From: Thozetella sp. PMI_491
Lineage: Eukaryota > Ascomycota > Sordariomycetes > Chaetosphaeriales > Chaetosphaeriaceae
Direction: 5' to 3'
NCBI GenBank assembly: GCA_021432635.1
Contig: MU270028.1
Coordinates: 1,116,323-1,180,322, forward strand
DNA: 64,000 nucleotides
In this document: piece by piece, positions 44,063-53,444 of the stretch
Layout of the letters: every line of letters begins with the position of its first letter
Position numbering within the stretch: the stretch's first letter is position 1
Made by a program: the position numbers and the translations under genes
Notes under the pieces: model-generated
Seen by the model: only the letters and a program-made list of their open reading frames with translations
Database searches by the model: none
Told to the model about the DNA's origin: nothing

Positions 44063-44732
44063 TTGCATGATAGCAATGGTTATTATGTAGCGCATCGCAT
44101 AAGGATACACTAGGCGGTGTAGAAGCGTAGTCGCAAGCCAGTGAATATAGCTACAATTACGCGGGTTTTCCTGCGCGTGGCGTACGTCAAAGGTTTGTAG
44201 CTTTAAGTGTGTGTTACGTCGTGAGTAGTGGAGCAGCCACTGGGTGTAATCTTAGAAAGGGTAGTGCCTATCCGGGAGTCTTTTTAAGATAGGTGGTACC
44301 CCTCTTTGACTATTGTGCTTCCCATAGTACACCCACTAGTTACACCGTTAGGCGTTACACTTTTAGCGTGCTACTAAGTTCCATTTAGCCGAATGTTCGA
44401 TATCTAAAAAAGCAGTTAGCTTATTTTAGCGCTGAATGCCACTATATTTCATAGTGAGCTTATCTACAAGGCTTTACTATTTAACTAGCCTACACCTTAG
44501 TTTAATAGACTTATACTATACTTGTCATCTCCCGTGATATAACACAGCAGTTGACTTCTTTCAGATACGGTGACCTTGCGGGTGTTTGTACCCACCATAC
44601 CGCACTGGATCTGTAGAGGACTTATGACAACCCTCGCCAACTACTACCTGCTTAAATAGGGTTTAAAGACTCAGACACCTCTTCGAATTGCGATGCGGAC
44701 TTGCCAGAGCTCGTTTGACATTGCTACCTACG
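44063..44732. other. Intergenic with an imperfect hairpin
   Basis: No gene. An inverted repeat, gggtagtgcctatc (about 44258-44271) against gataggtggtaccc (about 44289-44302), has 14-bp arms with two mismatches. Looser outer complementarity (actgggtgta / tacacccact) spans roughly 44236-44338, a MITE-like shape. The tail is AT-richer. Confidence 0.35.
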
Positions 44733-45603
44733 ATGTGTGCGACCTGTATCCTCTGGCTTGCTAGCCATCTGAACTTGGGCTATACATTTCCTCATGGGGA
44801 ACCACAAGTGGCTCGACGAATTGTTCTGATCGACCCGGCGGCCTTGCTCTCACACGACCGTAATGAGTCTATAGCCGTGGCGCGCGGTGCTGATAACAGG
44901 GCCGTTGATCTTTATTTCAGCTTATCTACACCTGCCTCTCGCATCGAGGAAGCCATTGAGCGACTGCAGGCTGTCTCGAGTCCCGATTCTCCGTTATTTG
45001 GCGGGTACTGGAATGACGACCAAGTCGCCGAGCACTTTGCCTCGTCATCTGATGCTGCCCAGGCAGTGGCTCGTTGGCTCGACAAGTCTCATATCCCGCG
45101 ACCCAGCCTGTGGCTCTCAAAGGACCGCACCCATATATTTTTTCAAGAGTACAGTGGATCAGGCCACTCGCCTGCTGGACATTTATTTCGCCAAGCCATC
45201 AAACTTGGGGAGGAGACGCAATAGCGACAGCTATGGTAACAGTAGTTAAACCGTGGACTACCTTACTTATCATCTCCCCCTACACATTTCAAGCACAGTC
45301 GACTTTGTCACCAGCGTCATTGGTGACACATAGAAGCCACCTACCCAAGCCCACCGGCGGCAGTTGCACATACCGGACCAGGCCAGTCTAGCCCGCACAA
45401 AACACCTATTGCCACGGGACTCCGATGCAATTCAGGTAAACTGCCTTAAACATATGAACCCAGATTGCCTCCGTCATCTTTATAGCATCCCGGAGCTCGA
45501 TTTTAACAACTCAGCGCATCCACAAAGCTCCCTGGGTGTTTACGAGATGGCTTGGGAGACGTCTAAGTCATCTTATACAGCAGCGACTCTCTTATTCTCT
45601 TAA
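44733..45603 (+). pseudogene. Truncated S53 sedolisin/tripeptidyl-peptidase pseudogene (prodomain)
   Basis: From an ATG at 44733 (hydrophobic CATCILWLASHLNLGYTF leader) the frame shows the pro-kumamolisin prodomain: VDLYFSLSTPASRIEEAIERL, SPDSPLFGGYWNDDQVAEHFA, AVARWLDKSHI, WLSKDRTHIFF. It stops at 45224 after a frame change. In the other frame the family continues: YLTYHLPLHISSTVDFVTSVI (prodomain end), then a stop, and further on CLKHMNPDCLRHLYSIPEL and SSLGVYEMAW, the start of the mature S53 domain. The catalytic Glu-Asp-Ser part is absent. Family enzymes are secreted acid peptidases. Here at least two lesions plus a 3' truncation make it non-functional. It lies just outside the RiPP locus. 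Confidence 0.75.
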
Positions 45604-46362
45604 ACCTAGCCTATTAGAGAAAGGTTGTTACTGATCAAGTTATCTTATCCATTATACCTCTATAAGGCAGAAAGCTAGTATAATATACTGATATTAGTAG
45701 ACAGGGCTGCGATAACCTTTTCTAGAGCTTCTATACTACAGTATAGCCACAGCTATCACAAGCTCGCCATGGTGTGGCTGAACCTTATTACGACCATATA
45801 CTTTTGGGAGCACACAATTGTGGTGGTCTTTGTCAACTTTAATAGGGGTTGCACATGACGCCTTGACGAGCTCCGCTTGTGAAGGAGCTAGGGAGCAAGT
45901 CTAGGATGAGGCTCTGCAAGCCCCAAGTGGCTGCATCTGTCAATAAAGTAGATCAATTGTGATCATTACTGGATTTCCACTGTGCTTAGAGATACCGGGT
46001 ATGGTATCTACTGTGTAGATTCACGGGTTTTCATTTCTTCTGTGTGCGCAGCCCAGCTTTTGAGGCTTGCTAAAGATAAATTACCTTACATATAAAGATC
46101 AACCAAATCTTTCTACCTATTCTTACTGGATTTATTTACACTTAAAAATCATCATTGTTCGTTGAGACCAAGTGAATTGTGCATGTCAATTCTGCTGGAG
46201 TAAGGTATAAGAGTGACGTGCATTCCTAAAAGTTCCATCTTCCATCCACGCATTCCTTTGGCAAAGATCCTTTTCACGTCATGACCTGACGACTGGACCA
46301 ATTTGTCCCCGTCATGCCTTGGAGCCCCGAACTCTTCATGCACGCTTAATCAGTGCCAAGCC
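45604..46362. other. Intergenic, nothing recognised
   Basis: AT-richer sequence between the S53 relic and the precursor gene. A minus frame at 46343-46152 begins on a non-ATG codon and overlaps the 3' end region of the precursor. No further feature. Confidence 0.4.
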
Positions 46363-46677
46363 TCATTTGTCGCGCTTCAGCAACAGTAGGTCTTCCTCAT
46401 CGTCGCGCTTGAGCAACAACAGGTCTTCTTCGTCGTTCCCATCGCGTTTAAGCAGCAGGAGGTCTTCTTCGTCGTCACGTCTGAGCAGCAATAAGTCTTC
46501 TTCGTCGCTATCGTCGCGCTTCAGTAGCAGGAGATCTTCTTCATTGTCACGGGCCGCAGAGATATGCTGGGCCAGGGCTGTGTCTCTAGCCCCTGAAACC
46601 CATGGGTCTTTGCTTGTGATTCGATATGGGGCAGCAGCAGTAAGCACTGCTAGAGTGAGAAGAACAACAGGCTTCAT
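46363..46677 (-). CDS. Secreted repeat precursor with five Kex2-bounded EEDLLLL units (RiPP precursor)
   Basis: Minus-strand ATG at 46677, TGA at 46365-46363, 104 residues, no intron. Residues 1-16 are a clear signal peptide (MKPVVLLTLAVLTAAA). A 30-residue leader follows, then five copies of EEDLLLL (about 46-52, 59-65, 70-76, 83-89, 94-100), each followed by a dibasic kexin site (KR, RR, KR, KR, KR) and by Asp. Spacers are DDSD, DD, DGND and DD. Repeats with Kex2 sites behind a signal peptide are the hallmark of fungal dikaritin precursors (UstA, PhomA, AprA) and of victorin and epichloecyclin precursors. The divergent UstYa-type oxidase at 47703 supports that class. The core has no Tyr, Phe or Trp, so a phenolic cross-link is impossible; leucine oxidation as in victorin is a possible model. 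A TATA-like gtatataa lies about 115 bp upstream. An alternative is a plain secreted KEP-type repeat protein. Confidence 0.85.
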   Translation of the reverse strand: MKPVVLLTLAVLTAAAPYRITSKDPWVSGARDTALAQHISAARDNEEDLLLLKRDDSDEEDLLLLRRDDEEDLLLLKRDGNDEEDLLLLKRDDEEDLLLLKRDK

Positions 46678-47702
46678 TTTAAGGGTGCTTGACGCTGATA
46701 AGTTGGGATTGGAATGTAGAAGTCTGAAAAATCCGTGCGATGTACCGGCGCCGAGCTCAAGGCATGAGCTAGGCTAAGGGCGTACTTAGGTTATATACAC
46801 ACTTTGCTCGACAGTCTGCTCGGGGTCATAACATCGGCACGCTATGGAATCCGAACCGGCCGCTTTGCACATGATGGAGTAAATGCAGGGCTGCGGCATC
46901 AATAAGCATCATGCATAGAGCGGCTCTCGGAACAGCCCTTCGTGTGCCGGACTTAGTGCGCCGGACTTAGTGCACCGGACTAACTGATCTGTGGCGTGAA
47001 TAGTGGCCGAGCGGAAGGAATATGGGAACATGAAGGGGAAGTCAATGCAGATAAATTACTGCTTCGAGATGGAGATAAGCGCGGTATCCCGGGTGATCAA
47101 TGCGGCTTCGACGGGCTAAACCCCGCTCGTTGAACTAGATGCTAGTATACTGGTCTTGCTTCAAGCCAATGCGGCTACGCAAGCACTAGAAGGATTCAGG
47201 TCAACTCGAGACTCCGGGACTCCAAGATTGAGCCTAATGTAGAGATGATGCCGTTTTGGCCCTTGACAGCTTGCCTATATTCTTGGTGTGAACTCCTGGA
47301 TCATCTGCGCCTGCTTTACTCCGGCCAGGAGGCCAACCTATATCCGGATACAATACCGTTTCAAGCCCTCAGAAACTGCATTGAATTGAATCAGCGACTT
47401 GCATCACAATCTACCAGAACTTGCATCACAATATGCCAGAGCTCGGGGTTTCCAGCTGTCTGAAGTCCCGGGCGTCCCATGTCGCGTTCCATGCCGGCGA
47501 GGCTATGGGTCGGAACTTCGGCATCAATATTTAAGATAAGGGAGCCCAGGGGACGCCTAGTGCAGTAAAAAGGGGCCTAGAAGGCGAGGATATAAGCATA
47601 TAAAGAAGTATTCTCCCTTGCGTGCGTATTACGGTTGCAATCAAGCCACTTACCACATGCCCAGCTGCTCTAGCCTTAGCCTGACCTCGCAACAGACACG
47701 CC
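46678..47702. promoter_or_regulatory. Divergent promoter of the RiPP precursor and UstYa gene
   Basis: 1025 bp between two start codons facing away from each other. TATA-like sequences lie at 46791-46798 (minus, for the precursor) and at about 47586-47602 (plus, tataagcatataaag, for the oxidase), each about 105-120 bp from its start. A 14-bp triple repeat is at 46944-46985. A 72-codon frame (47245-47463) has no domain. Joint regulation is likely. Confidence 0.6.
46944..46985. promoter_or_regulatory. 14-bp tandem triple repeat with CCGGACT core
   Basis: Three units in exact 14-bp register (46944, 46958, 46972): gtgccggacttagt, gcgccggacttagt, gcaccggactaact. CCGGAC is the type of half-site bound by Zn2Cys6 regulators. 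It lies about 270-310 bp upstream of the precursor and 720 bp upstream of the oxidase. Confidence 0.5.
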
Positions 47703-48646
47703 ATGTACCCCAAATATCAACTTCTTCAGCCTGAGGGGGAGGGCCTTGCTTGGCGCCCCACGGCGACAAGCGATCGAAATCGAAGAGCAATGATTGCCTT
47801 GGCCGGGCTCAACTTTCTAACCCTTGCCGCCCTGGCCTATATCTGTTTATGGGGCTTTCACGTACCCCAGCCGAAGTGTGAGGGGGGTTTATCAAGCGAT
47901 AAGCGTGAGGGATATACAATGAAGCGTGGAGATTGAAGCATGGCTAACCCTCTGTAGTTCTCGGCCCGCCCACTCATACCACCAGCATTACTTTCAGCGG
48001 CAATCCGATCTTCGACAGCGACGGAGCCGGGTCAATGCCTCCCAAGAATCCCCATGCCCCTTGGCCGGAGAACCGGACCTTCTTTGGGGAGCACGGCGAC
48101 GCCGTAGACCACACATGGCATGAGCTGGCCTTCCCGTTTGCATTTGAAGTATCCGAGGAAGAGGCTACGCTGCTGTGGGGCGAGGACAAGTACAAACAGT
48201 ATCTGGACCCGCCCACGCAGACTTACAGGGCAGGGTGAGTCGCCCAGTTCCGGGACTGCCCGTTCTCAAGCTCCATTGACTGAAACGGCATAGGTTGGAT
48301 GTCTTCCATAGTCTACACTGCATCGATTGGATCCGCCGCGCCCTGGATCTCGAGTATTATCCTTTTACTCCTGATCATGGGCCAGAACACCTGCGTAAGC
48401 GCATGACCTGTATTCCTCATCCCGAAACCCGCGCCAAACTAATGCTGTTCTTCCGGCTTAGTTCACTGCCTAGAAAACATACGACAGACAGTTCAGTGTC
48501 ACGGGAGTACCGTGGTGGTCCCGATCAAATACCAGCCGGGCCTGGGGCATGGCTACGTTGATCTAGATGCAGTGACCCACAGCTGCAGGGACATCCGAGC
48601 TTTGCGCGAATGGGTCGACGACAGGGTGAAAGCCTCAAATTTTTGA
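47703..48646 (+). CDS. UstYa-family (DUF3328) oxidase of ribosomal peptide biosynthesis, four exons
   Basis: Exons 47703-47877, 47958-48234, 48294-48394 and 48462-48646 give 245 residues, standard for UstYa proteins. An N-terminal cytosolic tail is followed by one membrane helix (AMIALAGLNFLTLAALAYICLWGF, about 31-54). The lumenal domain carries both family motifs: HSLHC (in DVFHSLHCIDWIRR) and HLLHC (in EHLLHCLENIRQ); the second is created across intron 3. Before them stand the typical WHELAFPFAFEVSEEEA and PPTQTYRAG. The C-terminus has CHGSTVVVP and GHGYVDLDAVTHSCRD, also typical (the HRC-like end is HSC here). UstYa proteins, probably copper enzymes in the secretory pathway, cyclise or hydroxylate Kex2-released core peptides. 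It is divergent from the repeat precursor. No tyrosinase, methyltransferase or P450 is nearby, so the pathway looks minimal or is completed elsewhere. Confidence 0.92.
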
Positions 48647-50236
48647 AGAATAATTTAGTGACGAAACTATACAGGAACACGTGATTCTGTGGGAGGTTCT
48701 CAGAGCTCTATAGCAACTAATAAGTTGTCCTAAATGTGGAAGGGAAGGGGGAGGGGGGGGAAGGACGGGGGCACCGAGCGACTGGCTATATTTTATCTAC
48801 TTTGTGCATTCCATTCGGTCGGCCAGTACGGTAGATTCGCACACCCGTGGCCAAAGCCGAAAGAATTTCAGATTCTATCATTACGCATGTCGAACACGTA
48901 GAAAGGCCTAGGCTGTTGGCGATGGGAGGCGGAAACCAGAAGTGTCGCATACCTAGGTGTATTTTGTGTGCGAGGCCACTTCGATATGAAGTTCGACTCG
49001 CTAAAACCCCATCATTCCGTGTTCATCCTCTTGGAGTGCGAGGGTGCCACCGATGACGAGGTGCAGCTTTCCTCGCTCTGCAGGCTCGCAATACCCTCCA
49101 GCCATGCGGCCCTCGCAGTCAGAGACGAGTAGATGGCCCCCTTCTTCCGGCCCAGAAGAGCACGAGCACCAGTCCTAAACGGCAGGCGGCAGTGCGATCG
49201 CCGGTGACTCCGCTGACAGGCTGAGAAATGACCGTGACTTCAATAATTTACGATCTGTGGCGATTCAGTCAATCCATCAACCGAAACCCGTCTTCGGATC
49301 TCATGAAACCCCTTGTGAGCCCTGACTCGCGGGGTTTCCATGATCGATCCCGGCACAATCCATCGAATCGCCAGCATATCCAAATCCTTCAAGGTTCTCA
49401 CCGTACTGCGACGAAATCAAACCAATCTAGACGTACCAATCTACAGTTCTAATCCCAGGGGCTATCAGCTAAATATAAATATCTTGGAGAATTCTGCAAG
49501 GGTTGTTTTTTACGGATGAGGGTGAGCGAAGCGGGGTGGAGGGTCGTATTTGACGCCGATTTAAGTTGAACTCTTTTAGGATGGGACTCGTGCCGACCAC
49601 CGAGCCAGGCCATGAGACCGGTAGCTCCGTGCGCCATATTGACGGCTATCTCATCGTCCATAGGTATGTCTGCTGATTTTGACGTCGAATCTGTCTCGGT
49701 AATGGATGTGATGATGATGCCTTCCAAATGCCGCGCGTATCGAGACGTGTGCGAGGCGTAAAGTGGTCGATGTGGGGCATATCGGTGCGCATTACGGATG
49801 CATTTATTCACAAAATAAGGCATGACCCCAATCGCCTGTAGTTGCCTGTCCCGTGGTAACCTGTAATGCAAGCGGCCTTTGCCGGTGGACTCAGTTCCGC
49901 GATGCATGGCATCGGGGACTGCATATTTCTCCCACAGTTGACTGATGAGTATATAGACTCTATGTAGCAGTTGTATTGTCAGTATTCACAGGTATAATTT
50001 TTCGAGGAATTCGTTCCAAACAACCGTGCTCTAGGCCAGCGATCTTATTGTTTGTTTCTAGGTCGATAGCGATGGAAGACTCCAGCGTACCAGGAGTTAC
50101 ATAGTTTCTCCTCCCTTTATAAGGTAACTTAGACTGTGAATATTAATGTTATGAAAGTTATTGACAGTGTTAGCACTTAAGCCTTAATTGTATAGCTATC
50201 CTAAAGATCTATTTTTTAAGCTGTTATAGCACTAGC
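48647..50236. other. Intergenic; one doubtful minus-strand ORF
   Basis: A 152-codon frame with a real ATG runs from 49907 to 49449 on the minus strand, without domains or family likeness; I rate it about 0.2. A G-rich run (48745-48765) is present. After about 50,050 the sequence becomes AT-rich. Confidence 0.35.
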
Positions 50237-50655
50237 TATTTTACACTAAGATCCTAAGGTAAGTATTCTCAATGTGTAGGGATTCTTCCCTAAGGTAGGG
50301 AGGATAGGGACGAGTAGAGTATTAATCGATATAAGGTAAGATCTAATAGTGTAGGTGTTAAGCTTATAAATTAAGTAGATTAATTACTGAAGAGCAAGTA
50401 ACTATCTATCTAGGTAGGGACTGTAGTCCTTAAGCACTAGCTTGTTCTTCATGACTTACTTAGCTTATCAAGGTGATCTAAGTGATCTAGATTGCTTGGC
50501 TTACTATGGTAATCCTAGTAATCCTTTCTAACTAGCTAGGCACTTATATAAATACCTAAGGCATCTATTAAGGGTTTTGCCTTGATAATTACTATACCTA
50601 AGCACTAGGCTATAGTAGTAGTTATAGGGAGATAGCTAATATTTTAATTATAATA
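50237..50655 (-). repeat. Solo LTR of a gypsy family related to the element at 9725
   Basis: The reverse complement follows the 440-bp gypsy LTRs in order: ctatagcctagtgctta, ggcaaaaccc, tagatgcc, gaaaggatta, a ctacctagatag block, ttaatctactta, cctaccttagg and attgagaatact. It is more diverged than the two LTRs of the full element are from each other, and lacks a body. Ends are approximate. No clear target duplication is seen. Confidence 0.7.
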
Positions 50656-50741
50656 TAATCTCTTCCTTTTATATTATTATATTTATATAAAGCTAGGCTA
50701 GATATAGCTTTTTAGATTGGGTTAACTAGTGAGAACATAGA

Positions 50742-51228
50742 GTAGGAAGTAGAGCATGTGTGGAACAACTCACACACAACACTATCACTATATACTCTAT
50801 AGCCTAGTAGTTATAGTATAAAACTAATACCACGACCTTATAATCCAGTTTATAGGTAGGGCTATTAAAGCAGTATAAGCCTAGTGGTACGTGGGAGAGG
50901 GCATGCCTATGTAAGGACTAATAAGTACTAAGCTCTAACTAGAGCAAGATAAACGAATAAGAATAAGGCAAAGCTTTATAATAGTTGTATAAAGTAGTCT
51001 TATAGTTGGTCTTGTCTAGGGAAAACGAATGTATGAAGTTGATTGCTAGATGGATGGATGGATCCTTGTCTTCCTGAGGTAAGACGTCATCCCTTAGCTA
51101 CTTATACAAATCAGGCTGTATGGTCTGATTAGACTAGGGTTTAAATCCACCATGTAGCTCATCCAGTACTAGCGCTACGCTGGGCAAAAAGAAAAAAAAT
51201 CCACTGACTACCCCCAGCTTAGTATGTG
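50742..51228 (+). repeat. Dispersed repeat, copy 2 (matches 6795-7320)
   Basis: Same orientation and order of blocks as copy 1, with many more A/T at sites where copy 1 has G/C in the first half, but with GC-richer spots near its end (catgtagctcatccagtactagcgctacgc). The pattern fits two transposon copies independently mutated by RIP. Both copies stand near gypsy LTR sequence. Confidence 0.75.
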
Positions 51229-52991
51229 TTTTAAATTTGTTTGGCGCTGCTAACTAAAGGAATATATTATATATAACTGTAGGTTTTCGTAATAGAGGTT
51301 TACAGAGATTGATCCGTATAGGAGCAAGATCGCGCCTGGTTCGGCTGCAGATCGTTTACTCCCTTATGTAGGGCCCCCACAGTTGAGCCAGCCACTACGC
51401 CATATATCTCATTATAATTTTTAAGCTTCTTATAGTGTTAAAAAAGCCGTTAGATATAACTATAGTCTACCTTAGATAATTATAATGATTAGGCTATTCT
51501 AAGCAAATAAAACTTCTAGTAGTAGGAAATTAAGAGAAAGATAGAAAATATTTAAGGAAAAAGGGAAAATAAGGAGAAAGAGGGAAGATGAGTATTATAA
51601 GATATAGTAAGGAGTATACTTGCGTGGTTGGTTTATATCTTATATATGAATATAATCTAGGGGCTGAAAAGCGTTACAAAGAGGGTTATTAATAGGCGAC
51701 TGGTGGGGTGTGAGCGAAGTATAAGGACGGTGACGCTGTTCAGGTCCTTATTGATGGCACTCTTTATGATTGTTATAATGGCAGCCACGCTCCCTTATAA
51801 CGCGAACTAGTTTTAGGACTGCTAAAACCGCGGGAAATTGGCGCTGAGTCATCTAGATGCGTGCGGCAAGATTCTTTTTGCCTGTAAAGCCTAGAACGAG
51901 AAGTGATGCAAGAAGATCTAGAGAGCGACAGCACATCTTATTGTTGAAGAAGGGAAAATGGATTCAACGAAGAATTTTACCGGAGTCCACTTATATCACT
52001 AGTTTCTGCTGTTACGTACAACTGAAATAACGCCTGCGGCAATGCCCGCTTCGCTGTGCGCATCGCCTAAGCGTTATCACGCACCCTGCGGGCTTCAGCG
52101 GACATAGTGTCTCTGATAATATTGCCAATCTCAAGGTAAGATCTTGGCGACTGCAGTCGACCCTCCGCAATCCCCGGGAGCCTTGTGCGCCAGATCTAAG
52201 CTGGTCATATCCACTAAACTTAGCCCGACGTGTTCTGCCCTTGGCCAGTGCAGCCAGCGTAGCTAGCGTAGCCAGCGGGCAGCCAGTGTAGGTAGCCAGC
52301 GTGACTAGCATAACAGCAGGGACTCCCAAGACCCCCCCCCTCTCTGTTTAAGCAAGTAGAGAAACTCGCCCGCCGGCTCGCTGGAGCAACGCTGGCTCGC
52401 TCAGGGAAAGGGAAAAAGAGAAAAGGGGAAAGAGGGTGATTACTTGAGTTTAGCGAGATGAGTGCGTAAGATACTACGCTAAAGCGACATCTTGTGTGTA
52501 GAAACTACGCTGTGCGATCAACCAACACCATTTTAAAGCCAACTGCCACTTATAGATTTTTTAAAGCACCTTTCGCCAAAAGAGGAATCCAGCTGGCCAA
52601 TTAAAATGCCGGAATTTTTGTCAATTAGATCAATTAGATCAGAACAGTCCGACCTACGGTCAGATAATAAATCTTTCTTTTATTAGCAGGTACCAACAGG
52701 AGGCACATGGCCAAGGTTGCGTGAGGGGTTTGATTGGTTAATGTCTGTAGGTCACGTGAGCCCGAGACTATCTTATATAGAGTTGGTTATCCCTCCAAGC
52801 TCAGGAGGCCAACTTCTACACCACCTAAGCCCTTCCATCTACATTCCCGCCATATCTAAGATAGTCCTCTATATTATCACAAAAAAACTTTCGCTCAGTT
52901 CAATACGAGAAAATACGGTTGAAAATTTCATTATTAAGAAAACCTATCATATTTCATCACTTCCCGTGTCTGTCCTGACATCAGCAACGAA
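51229..52991. other. AT-rich to normal intergenic DNA, degenerate short repeats
   Basis: No supported gene; the minus frame 52329-52012 starts on a non-ATG codon. At about 52243-52312 there is a degenerate tandem of gtagccagc-like units. At 52619-52640 a short tandem of tcaattaga occurs. The last 60 bp before 52992 are the leader of the next gene. Confidence 0.4.
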
Positions 52992-53444
52992 ATGGCCACC
53001 GAACCAACCCTGTCCACAAGTGCTAAAACAAACGACAAACCACTGGATCAAGACGAGCTCAACGAGATCCATGCAGCTCTAGCAGCAGCAGGTATCCCGC
53101 CAATCACGATCGAAACCCGCGAGCAATACAACTTTTTCAAGTCCACGCTCGCAGCCCGGTCCGGGGCCCCGGTCGACGACAGCATCTTGCATAAATGGCA
53201 AAAGTTCCCGGGACTAGTCCGAGAGCGTCTAGGAACACAAACGCATGACAAGCTGAACGAGTGCATTGGGCGAGTGCTAGATAGCGAAGCAGAAGGAGAC
53301 GAGCGGAAGAAGGCCGAGAAAGAGGGGCGGGCATTGCTCAGTGGAGACGAAGAGCTGGAGAGCATCTACGATAATTTACTCTCGAGCTCAACGGCTGTCA
53401 GTATGGCGAAGGAGATGAGAACGACCGCCGAGGCAGCGGTTTAG
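52992..53444 (+). CDS. Hypothetical small acidic/helical protein, 150 residues
   Basis: Open frame from ATG 52992 to TAG 53442-53444 with normal codon use. It starts MATEPTLSTSAKTNDKPLDQ. The middle, YNFFKSTLAARSGAPVDDSILHKWQKFPGLVRERL, reads like a folded helical domain, and a Lys/Glu-rich helix follows (EGDERKKAEKEGRALL). No signal peptide or membrane segment. I do not recognise the family. It sits alone between repeat-rich stretches yet shows no stops or RIP damage, so it is probably a real, maybe recently placed, gene. Confidence 0.6.
   Translation: MATEPTLSTSAKTNDKPLDQDELNEIHAALAAAGIPPITIETREQYNFFKSTLAARSGAPVDDSILHKWQKFPGLVRERLGTQTHDKLNECIGRVLDSEAEGDERKKAEKEGRALLSGDEELESIYDNLLSSSTAVSMAKEMRTTAEAAV

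Noticed and set aside
46319-46777. Plus-strand 152-codon frame with Ser/Arg repeats (RSSSS-type)
   Set aside because: It is the antisense shadow of the five repeat units of the secreted precursor on the minus strand, which has a real ATG, signal peptide and Kex2 sites.
49449-49907. 152-codon minus-strand gene
   Set aside because: It has an ATG but no family likeness, no introns or signals, and low-complexity features; chance remains the better explanation.
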